From positions 1 through 64,000 of the forward strand of contig NZ_JAFLSB010000001.1 of NCBI RefSeq assembly GCF_022511165.1: a DNA stretch of 64,000 nt, read 5' to 3'. Shown in pieces: positions 44,245 through 53,244 of the stretch. A program made the position numbers and the translations under genes. How positions within the stretch are numbered: the stretch's first letter is position 1; each line of letters starts with the position of its first letter. The DNA comes from Helicobacter sp. Lineage in GTDB: Bacteria > Campylobacterota > Campylobacteria > Campylobacterales > Helicobacteraceae. The notes under the pieces are model-generated. The model was not told the origin of the DNA. It worked only from the letters and a program-made list of their open reading frames with translations, and made no database searches.

Positions 44245-44871
44245 ATGCGTGTGATGTCTTGCTTACTTGCCTCTGCTATGTTTTTAGGTGCGCTTATAGC
44301 AGATGATGCTGCTTCATTGCAGGAAAACACACTCCCTCTCACGCCCTCCCAGCAAATGCTTGAGCTTTTCATTGAGCCTCTAGGTGAGAGCCTTGAAAAT
44401 AAAGATAACCTTGATTTAAACTACCTCCGCACCCTCATTGCCTATCATCAGGGCATTATCAATGCCGCGCAATTCCTCCTCAAACATTCTCAACATCAAA
44501 GAGTGCGCGCCCTAGCCAACACCACAATCAAAGCACAAACAGCGGAGATTCTGTATTTTCAATCCCTCTTGCCTAGCCTTATGGAGCAAAAAAAGCTCTA
44601 TAGTCCCAAAGAAGTAACACTTTTTAATAACCACCTCAAAGCCTCAAGCAAAGAGATAAAAGAAAGCATTAATGAACTCGAGCTTGATAAAAATATCAAT
44701 CGCAATTTTCTCCTTGCGCTTGTCTTTCATCACCAAATCGCCCTTTCCTTCTCACAAGAGATTTTGCAATATACGCAACTTGAGGAGATTAGGACAATCG
44801 CCCAAGATATACTCCAACTCTATGAGCAAGACCTTGAATCTTTCCACACCCTCTTTACAGCCCTCCGCTAA
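44245..44871 (+). CDS. Periplasmic DUF305-like protein with duplicated module
   Basis: This 208-aa protein has a signal peptide (MRVMSCLLASAMFLGALIA) and a ferritin-like helical body. The first half contains LRTLIAYHQGIINAAQFLL followed by QRVRALANTTIKAQTAEILYFQSLL, the DUF305 pattern. The second half repeats it more weakly (FLLALVFHHQIALSFSQEIL, EEIRTIAQDILQLYEQ). The His-Gln/His-His-Gln positions may bind metal. DUF305 proteins are often linked to copper or metal handling, but the reaction is unknown. The end overlaps the downstream CvfB-like gene if its first ATG is used. Confidence 0.72.
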   Translation: MRVMSCLLASAMFLGALIADDAASLQENTLPLTPSQQMLELFIEPLGESLENKDNLDLNYLRTLIAYHQGIINAAQFLLKHSQHQRVRALANTTIKAQTAEILYFQSLLPSLMEQKKLYSPKEVTLFNNHLKASSKEIKESINELELDKNINRNFLLALVFHHQIALSFSQEILQYTQLEEIRTIAQDILQLYEQDLESFHTLFTALR

Positions 44872-45997
44872 GCGCAATAAACGCGCCCACCAAGCAGATA
44901 TAATAGCAAAAAATAGAGACAATAAAAGCAATGCTAATGCCCCAAAAAGCGTGCCAAAACCCATATCAAAACCTACGCAAAAACTCACATCGCAATCTAT
45001 GCAAAAGCCCACACAAGAGACAGATGAGATTCTTATAGGGAGGGTGCAGCATCTCTACATCTCACGCTTTACCAAGCAGGGCGCATATCTTATCGCCTCC
45101 CCGATACAGATTCAAGAATCAAAGCGCGATACGCCTTTACACACACAAGCTCACAAACTCACATCATCGCGCACGCAAGATTCTATGGCTCTTTTTGGGC
45201 AAGATACTTTAAAGGCTAAAATACACGATGAGAGGGCGCATTTGCCTTTACTTGAAGTGCTTTTGCCCAATAAATTTCTCCCTCCACAACATCATATAAA
45301 TGATAAACTTGAAGTATTCGTCTATACAGATTCTAAAGATAGACCTATCGCTACTACACAGCGTCCAAAGGCGCAATATAATGATATAGCAATCCTTGAA
45401 GTCATAGGACATAACGCCTTTGGTTGCTTTTTGAATCTAGGTATTGATAAAGATTTATTTATGCCCTGCAAGAATCCAACGCGCTTTATTTTGAATCAAA
45501 AAGTTGCAGTCATTATCACACTTGATAAGCAATCGCGCCTTATTGCCAAAACCGATATTCAATCTTTTCTCCACAAGGCTCCAGCTTTTGCACCCCACAG
45601 CAAAGTAAATGCTTTTGTTTTTGAGCGCACACCTCTTGGCTTTGGCTGTGCTGTGCAAGGGGAAAAAGATACAAAAAAATATTATGGCTTACTTTTTCAT
45701 AATGCTATCCCACAAGGAGAGTGCGTGAATCTTGGCACTTATATTAATGCCTACACACAAGGCTATCGACCTGATTCTAAACTTAATCTCACACTTTTTG
45801 CTCCCCATAATGATGCACAAAAATCACTCCTTTTAGATTCTATGCCCCTAGATTTAAACTTCTCTGCCTCGCCAGAAACTATTTTTGAAAGATTTCATAT
45901 AAGCAAGAAACTCTTTAAAAGGCTTATAAATGAGCTTGTGCGCGAAGGAGAAATTACATTTGATAAACAAAGTGCTATGTTTAAACGCATCAAGTAA
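44822..45997 (+). CDS. CvfB-like S1-domain RNA-binding protein
   Basis: This protein of up to 391 aa has a low-complexity Lys/Pro/Ser/Thr/Gln-rich N-terminal stretch (about residues 15-65) and then S1-like RNA-binding modules (GRVQHLYISRFTKQGAYLIA; NDIAILEVIGHNAFGCFLNLG; KVNAFVFERTPLGFGCAVQG). It ends in a winged helix (ASPETIFERFHISKKLFKRL, VREGEITF). This matches CvfB/YitL. The start is uncertain: ATG 44822 overlaps the DUF305 gene by 50 bp, and ATG 44999 would drop the low-complexity part. Neither has a clear binding site. It probably binds RNA in the cytosol. Confidence 0.72.
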   Translation: MSKTLNLSTPSLQPSAKRNKRAHQADIIAKNRDNKSNANAPKSVPKPISKPTQKLTSQSMQKPTQETDEILIGRVQHLYISRFTKQGAYLIASPIQIQESKRDTPLHTQAHKLTSSRTQDSMALFGQDTLKAKIHDERAHLPLLEVLLPNKFLPPQHHINDKLEVFVYTDSKDRPIATTQRPKAQYNDIAILEVIGHNAFGCFLNLGIDKDLFMPCKNPTRFILNQKVAVIITLDKQSRLIAKTDIQSFLHKAPAFAPHSKVNAFVFERTPLGFGCAVQGEKDTKKYYGLLFHNAIPQGECVNLGTYINAYTQGYRPDSKLNLTLFAPHNDAQKSLLLDSMPLDLNFSASPETIFERFHISKKLFKRLINELVREGEITFDKQSAMFKRIK

Positions 45998-46024
45998 TAT
46001 TTCTTTATTATATTTAAAGGAGCA

Positions 46025-46780
46025 ATGATGACAGCACTTATTACAGGCGCATCTTCAGGCATAGGTAAGGCTATTGCAAGAACATTTGTGCAGCATTCTC
46101 ATAGGGTAATTATACTCGCGCGAAGAAAAAATGAACTTCAAGTCTTGCAAGAGAGCTTAGGAGAGCTCTGCCAAAGTATCGTATGTGATGTCAGTGATAC
46201 AACATATATAGAATCCGCGCTCAAAAGCCTACCCACAGCATTTCAAAATATTGATGTGCTTGTGAATAACGCAGGAAAAGCACTAGGCTTAGAAAGTGCA
46301 GATAAAGCAAATGTGCGTGATTGGGAAGAAATGATAGAAGTCAATATCCTAGCTCTTATTAAACTCACGCGCCTACTTTTGCCCGCAATGGTAGCGCAAG
46401 GCTATGGGCATATTATTAATATTGGCTCTATCGCAGGGAGCTATCCCTATCCGGGCGGCAATGTATATGGCGCAAGTAAAGCATTTGTGAGGCAATTTAG
46501 TCTTAATTTAAGAGCAGATTTATATGATAAAAATATTCGTGTAACTGACATTGAGCCGGGCTTATGTGGTGGAAGTGAGTTTTCACTTGTAAGATTTAAA
46601 GGCGATGCACAAAAAGCCCAAAATGTCTATAAAAACACAAAGCCTCTAATGCCAGAAGATATAGCCCAAAGTGTGCTGTGGGTGGCAAGTTTGCCTCAAC
46701 ACATTAATATCAATACGCTTGAGATAATGCCAACTATCCAAGCCCCAGCCGCACTTAATGTTTATAAAGACACAAAATAA
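46025..46780 (+). CDS. Short-chain dehydrogenase, YdfG-like NADP-dependent 3-hydroxy acid dehydrogenase
   Basis: This 251-aa SDR has GASSGIGKA (cofactor binding), NNAGKALG, a catalytic Ser in NIGSIAGSYPYPGG and YGASKAF with the catalytic Tyr and Lys. PGLCGGSEFSLVRFKGD and LPQHININTLEIMP match YdfG, which reduces 3-hydroxy acid aldehyde partners such as malonic semialdehyde. Start is the first of two ATGs after AAAGGAG. Confidence 0.88.
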   Translation: MMTALITGASSGIGKAIARTFVQHSHRVIILARRKNELQVLQESLGELCQSIVCDVSDTTYIESALKSLPTAFQNIDVLVNNAGKALGLESADKANVRDWEEMIEVNILALIKLTRLLLPAMVAQGYGHIINIGSIAGSYPYPGGNVYGASKAFVRQFSLNLRADLYDKNIRVTDIEPGLCGGSEFSLVRFKGDAQKAQNVYKNTKPLMPEDIAQSVLWVASLPQHININTLEIMPTIQAPAALNVYKDTK

Positions 46781-46812
46781 AATATAGTTTTTAATATATT
46801 TTCTCTAAAAAT

Positions 46813-46825
46813 GGTAGAATCTACC
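46813..46825. promoter_or_regulatory. 13-bp palindrome before the DAHP synthase gene
   Basis: GGTAGAATCTACC is a 6-1-6 palindrome 27 bp before the ATG. It contains the AGAATCT heptamer. It could be an operator, or a short terminator of the SDR gene, 33 bp downstream of its stop. Confidence 0.35.
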
Positions 46826-46851
46826 CTATATTCAAAAACAAAAGGAGTTTT

Positions 46852-48189
46852 ATGCAATGGAATGCACAGAGTTGGACTAATAAACCTATCAAACAACACC
46901 CACCTTATACAGACAAAGCACTTTTAGAATCCATCAAAGCACAGCTTAAATCCTACCCTCCGCTTGTTTTTGCAGGAGAGGCAAGAGCCTTGCAGGAGCG
47001 TTTAGCTCAAGTATGTAAAGGCAAAGCATTTTTATTGCAAGGGGGGGATTGCGCAGAGAGCTTTTCGCAATTTAATGCTATCAATATTCGTGATTTATTT
47101 AAAGTCATTATTCAAATGGGGGCAATTCTTACCTTTGGTGCATCTTGCCCGGTTATTAAGGTGGGGCGCATCGCAGGGCAGTTTGCTAAACCTCGCTCAA
47201 GTGATATAGAAACACAAGGGGATATTTCTCTGCCGAGCTATCGTGGCGATATGATTAATGATATGGCTTTTAATGAAGAAGCGCGCAAACACGACCCAAA
47301 CAGACTTTTGCAAGCCTATCATCAAAGCGCAGCAACACTTAATCTCCTCCGTGCATTCGCGCAAGGAGGGTTTGCTGACCTTAATCAAGTTCATAAATGG
47401 AATCTAAGCTTTGTAAAAAACAATGATTTTGGACGCAAATATGAGGAATTAGCCTCACGTATCACACAAGCACTCGATTTTATGAAAGCCTGTGGTATTA
47501 GCCCAAATCACCCTACACTACGCGAAACAGAGTTTTACACCTCACACGAAGCTCTTGTTTTGCACTATGAAGAGCCTTTATGCAGAGAAGATTCTCTTAC
47601 AGGTGATTGGTATGATTGTTCAGCACATATGCTATGGATTGGAGAACGCACAAGAGGGCTTGATGAAGCGCATATTGAGTTTTTGCGCGGAGTAAAGAAT
47701 CCTGTGGGTGTAAAAATTGGACCAAATGCGACAAAGGCTGATATTATGGGAATTTGTGATGCGCTTAATCCCCATAATATTAGTGGTAGGCTTAATCTCA
47801 TTGTGCGTATGGGTGCGGATAAGATTCAAAATAATTTCCCCAAACTACTAGAATCAATCAATAAAGAGGGGCGCGAGATTGTATGGAGCTGTGATCCAAT
47901 GCACGGCAATACGATTAAAGCAAACAATGGCTACAAAACGCGTGTATTTGATCGTGTGCTTAGCGAGGTAAAGAGCTTTTTTGAGATTCATAAAGCCTGT
48001 GGAAGTTACGCTGGTGGAGTGCATTTAGAAATGACGGGCGCAGATGTAACAGAATGTGTGGGAGGCTCACAAGCAATCACTGAAGAAAGTTTAGTGTGTA
48101 ATTATAACACACAATGCGATCCACGCTTAAATGCTACACAAGCTATTGAAATGGCTTTTTTGATTGCAGATATGATTAAAAATCGCTAA
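46852..48189 (+). CDS. aroG: Class II 3-deoxy-7-phosphoheptulonate (DAHP) synthase
   Basis: This enzyme condenses phosphoenolpyruvate and erythrose 4-phosphate, the entry step of the shikimate pathway. The 445-aa protein is the plant-like type II form: [14 protein letters not shown] (metal-binding Cys), [40 protein letters not shown]. Start follows AAAGGAG. A seven-G run encodes QGGD and is explained by the conserved motif. The region after the gene is filled with inverted heptamer pairs. Confidence 0.95.
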   Translation: MQWNAQSWTNKPIKQHPPYTDKALLESIKAQLKSYPPLVFAGEARALQERLAQVCKGKAFLLQGGDCAESFSQFNAINIRDLFKVIIQMGAILTFGASCPVIKVGRIAGQFAKPRSSDIETQGDISLPSYRGDMINDMAFNEEARKHDPNRLLQAYHQSAATLNLLRAFAQGGFADLNQVHKWNLSFVKNNDFGRKYEELASRITQALDFMKACGISPNHPTLRETEFYTSHEALVLHYEEPLCREDSLTGDWYDCSAHMLWIGERTRGLDEAHIEFLRGVKNPVGVKIGPNATKADIMGICDALNPHNISGRLNLIVRMGADKIQNNFPKLLESINKEGREIVWSCDPMHGNTIKANNGYKTRVFDRVLSEVKSFFEIHKACGSYAGGVHLEMTGADVTECVGGSQAITEESLVCNYNTQCDPRLNATQAIEMAFLIADMIKNR

Positions 48190-48540
48190 GGCTAATGCCT
48201 CTTAGGGCAGTTCATATTTTTCTTTTTTAAAGGTAGTGAAAAACCCGCAAACACTGCCTTAGTGGCAAAAAATATATTAAGGGAAATAAACCTTTTTTGC
48301 AAAAAATAATTTTACAGATTCTTAAATTAGAATCTCAAGCTTTTTTATCTTAAAAAAGAATCTAGATTCTAAACCATTTTTGGAATCTCACAAGCATATT
48401 ACCTTATATTCTTATTGCTAAGAGATTCTTAGAATCTTAAAAATGGATTTCTTATTTTTAGAGTTTTTAAGATTCTAGAATCTTAGGGTAGATTTTTATA
48501 AGATTCTAGAATCTAGGCACAAAAGAAACTACATTCCGCC
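48190..48540. other. 351-bp convergent intergenic region with inverted heptamer pairs
   Basis: Contains ten copies of AGATTCT/AGAATCT between 48316 and 48514 and no supported gene. It probably terminates both the DAHP synthase gene and the convergent porin gene. Confidence 0.7.
48316..48514. repeat. Cluster of five inverted AGATTCT/AGAATCT pairs
   Basis: Pairs: 48316/48329 (AGATTCT, 6-nt gap, AGAATCT); 48357-48370 (AGAATCTAGATTCT); 48423/48431 (1-nt gap); 48470-48483 and 48501-48514 (both AGATTCTAGAATCT). Three are perfect 14-bp palindromes. Confidence 0.9.
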
Positions 48541-49842
48541 TTAAAATGTATGGCGGAGATAGAAGAATAGATGTGAGCGGTCATCTTTGCGCTTTTGTGT
48601 CAATAAATTACTTGTTTGGTTATTATAGGCATAAAGTGGGCTATATCCAGCCTTTGTGGTATCACTAAACCACTCAACTTTTCCACCTACAGCGAAATCC
48701 TCGCGTATTTGATAATCAAGCAAGAGGGCTACACTTTGCTCACTGCTTCGTGGGCTATTTGTGCCGCGCCCTAAAATCTGCCAATTAAAATTGCCGTGCT
48801 TTGCGCCAAAATAGCCATAGCCTGTAACAGCATTGCGCCCAATGATATCATTCAAAGATTGCCCTATATCATACGCGCTTCCTGTCCAAATATCAAGCCA
48901 GAGTGGATTCCCCCAGCGCCCAATAAGTTCATTAGCATTGCCAAAGTTTTGATAATATCCTGCGCCAAAGAAAAAGTTATTGACCTCAAGTCGCTCATCA
49001 ATATGCAGTGTGTAAGAATATTTCTCTATCTCACCCCACCTCTTTCCTAGCCCTCTTTGTTCTAAAGCAGCCACAGGAGCGAGGAAGCGCACTTTTGTGA
49101 GGGATTTAAAGCCTTGTGATTCCTTACTTGGATTGCTATCAAAGGTAAGGCTTACGCCCGGTGCAGTTACAATACCTTGTGTAAAATATGAGAATCCAGA
49201 TAGGGTAAATCCACCTGCGCCTATATCAAGCCCTGCAGCATAGATATTACGCGTAGCTCCTCCTGCATAAGTTCCAAGCACACGATAGTAGTCATTAAAC
49301 CATTGATCATACGCAAAAGCGCGGCGATTTGAGAAAAAGCCCCACGCTTTTACTACGCCAAGCTTCACATAAGTTTCAGCACCTTGTGTGTAGCCACTAA
49401 ACCACTCACCTACCTTACCAGATTCATATCGCCCTGCCTTGATGTAGAAATGATCGCCAAAGGTGTATTCCAAAAAGGCATTTTGCACCATATAGTTTTG
49501 TATCTTTTCTTTGTCCCAAGCCACACCAAAATATGAGGTAACAACAGGCGAACCAATACCATCTACTGCGGGATCATTACGCGTAGAATCAAAAGCCAAC
49601 CCACCAATAGCTCCTCCAAGCCCTGCCTTAAACCCAGCGCCCAAATCCGCATTGAGATTAAGCTGTGCGAATAATGTCGTAAAGCTCTCTGTGGGTGCAG
49701 CATTGGTGTTTTGGTCAAGTTTTTGATTATTAAAGCCCCATTTTGTGAAGCTCTCTGCCGAACCGCTGACTTTATAGTCAAAGGCACTTACAGATGAAGT
49801 AAGCAAGCCTCCTAAAGCCACATAAGTTAAAGCTCTTTTCAT
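48541..49842 (-). CDS. Helicobacter outer membrane porin-like protein (OprD/Hof-like)
   Basis: This 433-aa outer membrane beta-barrel has a signal peptide (MKRALTYVALGGLLTSSVSA), then FDYKVSGSAESFTKWGFNNQKLD, repeated amphipathic strands and a final strand ending FFYLRHTF with C-terminal Phe. Its length and N-terminus resemble the Hof/OprD-like porins of Helicobacter, which form channels for small solutes. The ATG at 49842 follows AAAGGAAG; longer upstream frames lack a signal sequence. Substrate unknown. Confidence 0.82.
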   Translation of the reverse strand: MKRALTYVALGGLLTSSVSAFDYKVSGSAESFTKWGFNNQKLDQNTNAAPTESFTTLFAQLNLNADLGAGFKAGLGGAIGGLAFDSTRNDPAVDGIGSPVVTSYFGVAWDKEKIQNYMVQNAFLEYTFGDHFYIKAGRYESGKVGEWFSGYTQGAETYVKLGVVKAWGFFSNRRAFAYDQWFNDYYRVLGTYAGGATRNIYAAGLDIGAGGFTLSGFSYFTQGIVTAPGVSLTFDSNPSKESQGFKSLTKVRFLAPVAALEQRGLGKRWGEIEKYSYTLHIDERLEVNNFFFGAGYYQNFGNANELIGRWGNPLWLDIWTGSAYDIGQSLNDIIGRNAVTGYGYFGAKHGNFNWQILGRGTNSPRSSEQSVALLLDYQIREDFAVGGKVEWFSDTTKAGYSPLYAYNNQTSNLLTQKRKDDRSHLFFYLRHTF

Positions 49843-49985
49843 TTTTCTTCCTTTAAAATGTAAGTTTGAAATATTATTAATATTTCTTTGTAGATTCGCA
49901 TATTTTTGAAAATACAATATGTATTCTAACATTTTATGCTTAAAGATTTCTTAGCATTATTCTATAAAAGCAATGCCTCTTAATT

Positions 49986-50879
49986 TTAGGCGCAAATACA
50001 AAATTCTAGCACCGCCATACGCACACATACGCCATTTGTTACTTGCTCTAAAACCTTGCAGCGTGAATCTTTAAGCACCTCATCATCAATATCAATATTA
50101 CGATGCACGGGTCCAGGGTGCAAAACAATCACATCTCTATCTCCTAGAATCTCTGGCGTAATGCAATACTGCGCCGCATAATCTTTGAGTGAGCCATAAA
50201 TTTGCTTATCGTGCCGCTCTGTTTGTGTGCGCAAACTCATAAAGACATCAACCTCTTTGGCTATCTCGCGTAAATGTGCTGTCGTGCGTAAAGTCGTGGG
50301 TGGGAGAAAATGCGGAGGGGCGACAAGAATCACCTCTAAACCAAAGCGCGTAAGCAACTCGATATTACTATTTGCTACACGTGAATTTTTAATATCCCCC
50401 ACGATAGCAATTTTCTTACCCTTAAGATTCTCCCAATCATCGCCAAAATGCTCTTTAAGAGTGAGCAAATCAAGCAAGGCTTGGGTAGGGTGTGCGTGTG
50501 CGCCATCGCCTCCATTAATAATAGGGCAACTCACTTGCGATTTAAGATAATACCCTGCTCCAGCGTTTTTATGGCGGATAATAATCGCATTTGGTTTCAT
50601 TGCATTGAGGTTTGCAGCAGTATCAGACATACTCTCACCCTTTGCTGTGGAACTTCTACTTACATCAAGGCGCACAACATCGGCACTCAAACGCTTTGCT
50701 GCAATCTCAAAACTAGAGAGTGTGCGTGTGGAGTTTTCAAAAAAAATCGTAATGATTGTTTTATTTTTCAAGCTTTCTCTATGGCGCATATCTTTATAAA
50801 TTTGGGCTTGGGAGAGGATACTCTGAATCTGCATAACACTCAAATCGCTTGTGCGGAGAAGATGACGAGGGGTGTGCAT
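49986..50879 (-). CDS. pyrB: Aspartate carbamoyltransferase catalytic subunit PyrB
   Basis: PyrB forms carbamoyl aspartate in pyrimidine synthesis. The 297-aa protein has [12 protein letters not shown] (carbamoyl phosphate loop), [12 protein letters not shown] and [16 protein letters not shown] (aspartate domain). No pyrI regulatory subunit is adjacent, so the enzyme is probably the unregulated trimer. It diverges from the lipoprotein gene. Confidence 0.95.
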   Translation of the reverse strand: MHTPRHLLRTSDLSVMQIQSILSQAQIYKDMRHRESLKNKTIITIFFENSTRTLSSFEIAAKRLSADVVRLDVSRSSTAKGESMSDTAANLNAMKPNAIIIRHKNAGAGYYLKSQVSCPIINGGDGAHAHPTQALLDLLTLKEHFGDDWENLKGKKIAIVGDIKNSRVANSNIELLTRFGLEVILVAPPHFLPPTTLRTTAHLREIAKEVDVFMSLRTQTERHDKQIYGSLKDYAAQYCITPEILGDRDVIVLHPGPVHRNIDIDDEVLKDSRCKVLEQVTNGVCVRMAVLEFCICA

Positions 50880-50923
50880 AGATGTCCTTTGCTAAAATCT
50901 TTAGATATTGTAGCAAACTTTGT

Positions 50924-50936
50924 GCTAAAATTGTAC
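50924..50936 (+). promoter_or_regulatory. -10 region candidate for lipoprotein-tlyA-ribF
   Basis: TGCTAAAATTGTA, with TAAAAT at 50926-50931, identical over 13 bases to the sequence before clpS. It lies about 55 bp before the lipoprotein ATG. Confidence 0.4.
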
Positions 50937-50990
50937 GCATTCTTAGCAATCTGCAACAACATACAATCCCTAAAAAAGAGGATAATTTTT

Positions 50991-51530
50991 ATGTATAAAA
51001 TATCTATGATTATAAGCATATATGCGATATTATGTGTAGGTTGCAGTGATTTTTATCGCAAAGATTTTATACATATCCCCTCAGCGCATAATACCGAGCA
51101 AGAAACACAAAAAGAGCAAGAAATTCAAGCAACGCGCAAGGGGCAGATTTTAGAAAATAATCACACGCGTGTAGTGATGATTGTGCGCTATATGAATGAG
51201 ATTAGCAAGAATTTTGTCAAAGATGAGAAAGGCGAAGTATTTTTGGTAGAACTCTATGCAAGAAATGAGCAGATTCCACTTGAGCTTCTCTCCTTTAATC
51301 TTAGTAGCACTTACAAAAGCCTAGAGGCAGAAAAAATTAGCAAACAAAATAAGCAGGATTTAGGAGAATTTGCCCCTGATATTGCTTATAATAATATATA
51401 TAAGGTTGTTTTTGGTTCTATGGGATTTCGAGGGAGAGATAATCTCAAACTCACCGCGCGTATTGAGGGGATTGGGGAGATGAATTTTGATTTTAGCTAT
51501 GCAAAACGCAAAAGTAACCTTACACAATAA
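50991..51530 (+). CDS. Putative lipoprotein
   Basis: This 179-aa protein has a short hydrophobic N-terminus and a cysteine at residue 18 (AILCVGCSD), consistent with a lipobox, though the -3 residue is Cys. A Gln/Glu-rich spacer and a small beta-rich domain follow (KVVFGSMGFRGRDNLKLTARI). The frame is open upstream, but ATG 50991 after GAGGAT begins the signal sequence. Its stop overlaps the tlyA start (TAATG), so it is coupled to tlyA and ribF. Function unknown. Confidence 0.75.
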   Translation: MYKISMIISIYAILCVGCSDFYRKDFIHIPSAHNTEQETQKEQEIQATRKGQILENNHTRVVMIVRYMNEISKNFVKDEKGEVFLVELYARNEQIPLELLSFNLSSTYKSLEAEKISKQNKQDLGEFAPDIAYNNIYKVVFGSMGFRGRDNLKLTARIEGIGEMNFDFSYAKRKSNLTQ

Positions 51531-52252
51531 TGCAACGACTTGATCTCTACTGCACTGCCCTGCTCTCCTCTCGCACAAAGGCACAAGAAGCTATTAAACA
51601 AGGCTGCGTGAGTGTCAATGGCAAGGTTGTATATAAAAATGCTATGCTTTTAGAATCTACTGATACAATTTATATTAATACACAGGGTTTGCTCCTTGGT
51701 AGAGCAGGATACAAGCTACGAAGTTTTATTGAAGACTTAGAAAAAAAGCATATATGGAAAAGCAATTATCTTAAAGACAAAAGAGCGTGTGATATTGGCT
51801 CAAGCACGGGGGGATTTGCTCAAGTGCTTTTGGAACATAATGTGCGCGAAGTGGTATGTGTAGATGTAGGCAAAAATCAGCTTCACACGCATCTTCGCAA
51901 TGATGCTCGTGTGAGAGTTTTTGAGGAATGTGATGTGAGGGATTTTAATGATGAAAAAGGATTTGATGTGCTTGTATGTGATGTGAGCTTTATCTCGCTC
52001 TATAAGCTTATAGAGAGCTTTAAGCGCATTGCAAGCGTGGATTATATTTGGCTTTTTAAGCCGCAATTTGAAGTAGGCAAACATATCAAAAGAGATAAAA
52101 AGGGGGTTATTAAGGATAAAAATGTAGGAAAAAAAGCATTAGAACAATTTTGTGCTGATGTGGGGGGTGATTTTAGCATTATCCACACTGCACAAAGTAG
52201 CCTCACAGGAAAGGAAGGAAATGTTGAGTTTTTTATCTATGCCAAAAAATGA
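51530..52252 (+). CDS. tlyA: TlyA family rRNA 2'-O-methyltransferase/hemolysin
   Basis: This 240-aa protein has an S4 RNA-binding domain (MQRLDLYCTALLSSRTKAQEAI, CVSVNGKVV) and an FtsJ-like methyltransferase domain with the SAM loop CDIGSSTGGFAQVLLEH, VVCVDVGKNQL and VLVCDVSFISL. TlyA methylates cytidines in 16S and/or 23S rRNA and affects capreomycin sensitivity; a haemolytic effect has been reported in H. pylori. Coupled to the upstream lipoprotein gene and overlapping ribF by 32 bp. Confidence 0.93.
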   Translation: MQRLDLYCTALLSSRTKAQEAIKQGCVSVNGKVVYKNAMLLESTDTIYINTQGLLLGRAGYKLRSFIEDLEKKHIWKSNYLKDKRACDIGSSTGGFAQVLLEHNVREVVCVDVGKNQLHTHLRNDARVRVFEECDVRDFNDEKGFDVLVCDVSFISLYKLIESFKRIASVDYIWLFKPQFEVGKHIKRDKKGVIKDKNVGKKALEQFCADVGGDFSIIHTAQSSLTGKEGNVEFFIYAKK

Positions 52253-53075
52253 GCATATTTTAGGATTAGCATTAGGAAAATTTGATGGTATGCACTTAGC
52301 CCACAAGGCGTTATTTGCGCATTTACCACCACAAAGCGCGCTTTTGTGTATAGAAAGCAAGGGTGCATCACTCACCCCATACAAAGAGCCATATAGCCCT
52401 TATCCTATTATATCTATTAATTTTGAAGATATTATAGATTGGAGCGGGGCGCATTTTATGAAAGTTTTAAATGATAAATTTCCCTCTTTACACACATTGG
52501 TTGTAGGCTATGATTTTGCTTTTGGCAAAGATAGGGCATATAGTGCAAATAATTTGGCTCATTTTTTTAATGGAAAAATAGTGATTATGCCTGAATTTTG
52601 CGTAAATGGCATAGGTGTGCATTCAAGCCTGATTAAAGAATATATTCGCAATGGTGATATGAAAAGTGCAACGCATATGCTTGGGAGATTCTATGCCTTA
52701 AGAGGCAATATCATCTCTGGGCAGAATCTTGGCTCAAAAGCGCTCTATGCGACTATTAATATAGAAGTGGGCGAATATATCCTGCCCCAAAATGGTGTAT
52801 ATGCGAGTTTTACGCAGCTTGAAAACGAGATTTTACCAAGTGTAAGTTTTATAGGCAACCGCCTAAGCACTGATGATGCCTTTAGCGTTGAAACACATAT
52901 TCTTGAGCAAAATATTCACACTCTTAGCGATAATAAAGCAAGTATATTTTTTGTGCAAAAAATCCGCGATAATCAAAAATTTGAACATCTTTACCTCCTC
53001 AAAGAAGCAATTACGCAAGATATAGCACAAGCAAAAGAGATACTGCATAATGCAAATAAAAATTTGATAGCCTAA
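52221..53075 (+). CDS. ribF: Bifunctional riboflavin kinase/FAD synthetase RibF
   Basis: RibF makes FMN and FAD. The N-terminal nucleotidyltransferase domain shows LALGKFDGMHLAHKALF, VVGYDFAFGKDRAYSANNLA and HSSLIKEYIRNGDMKSATHMLGR. The C-terminal kinase region begins at ALRGNIISGQNLGSKALYATINI, where the usual PTANI is altered. The frame is open further upstream inside tlyA; ATG 52221 follows GGAAAGGAAGGAA and gives 284 aa. Adjacent to tlyA as I recall for H. pylori. Confidence 0.9.
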   Translation: MLSFLSMPKNEHILGLALGKFDGMHLAHKALFAHLPPQSALLCIESKGASLTPYKEPYSPYPIISINFEDIIDWSGAHFMKVLNDKFPSLHTLVVGYDFAFGKDRAYSANNLAHFFNGKIVIMPEFCVNGIGVHSSLIKEYIRNGDMKSATHMLGRFYALRGNIISGQNLGSKALYATINIEVGEYILPQNGVYASFTQLENEILPSVSFIGNRLSTDDAFSVETHILEQNIHTLSDNKASIFFVQKIRDNQKFEHLYLLKEAITQDIAQAKEILHNANKNLIA

Positions 53076-53244
53076 GCATATAACTTAACCTTTAGTTTTT
53101 TGGGGATAAAAAAGAATCTTGCTTTTTTGCAAGGGCTTTGGAAAAAAATATTTGCTTTAGATTCTAAAAAAGTAAAAATATAAAGTTAAGGGTAAAAGAT
53201 ATGTAAGCTTTTTCATTAAAAAGATTCTTAAAAAATTAAAATCT

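Noticed and set aside
47041..47047. Seven-G run in the DAHP synthase gene as a contingency tract
   Set aside because: It encodes the strictly conserved QGGD motif, is short, and sits in an essential biosynthetic gene.
48316..48514. CRISPR array
   Set aside because: Repeats are 7-14 bp palindromes with irregular spacing and no unique spacers; no cas genes are present.
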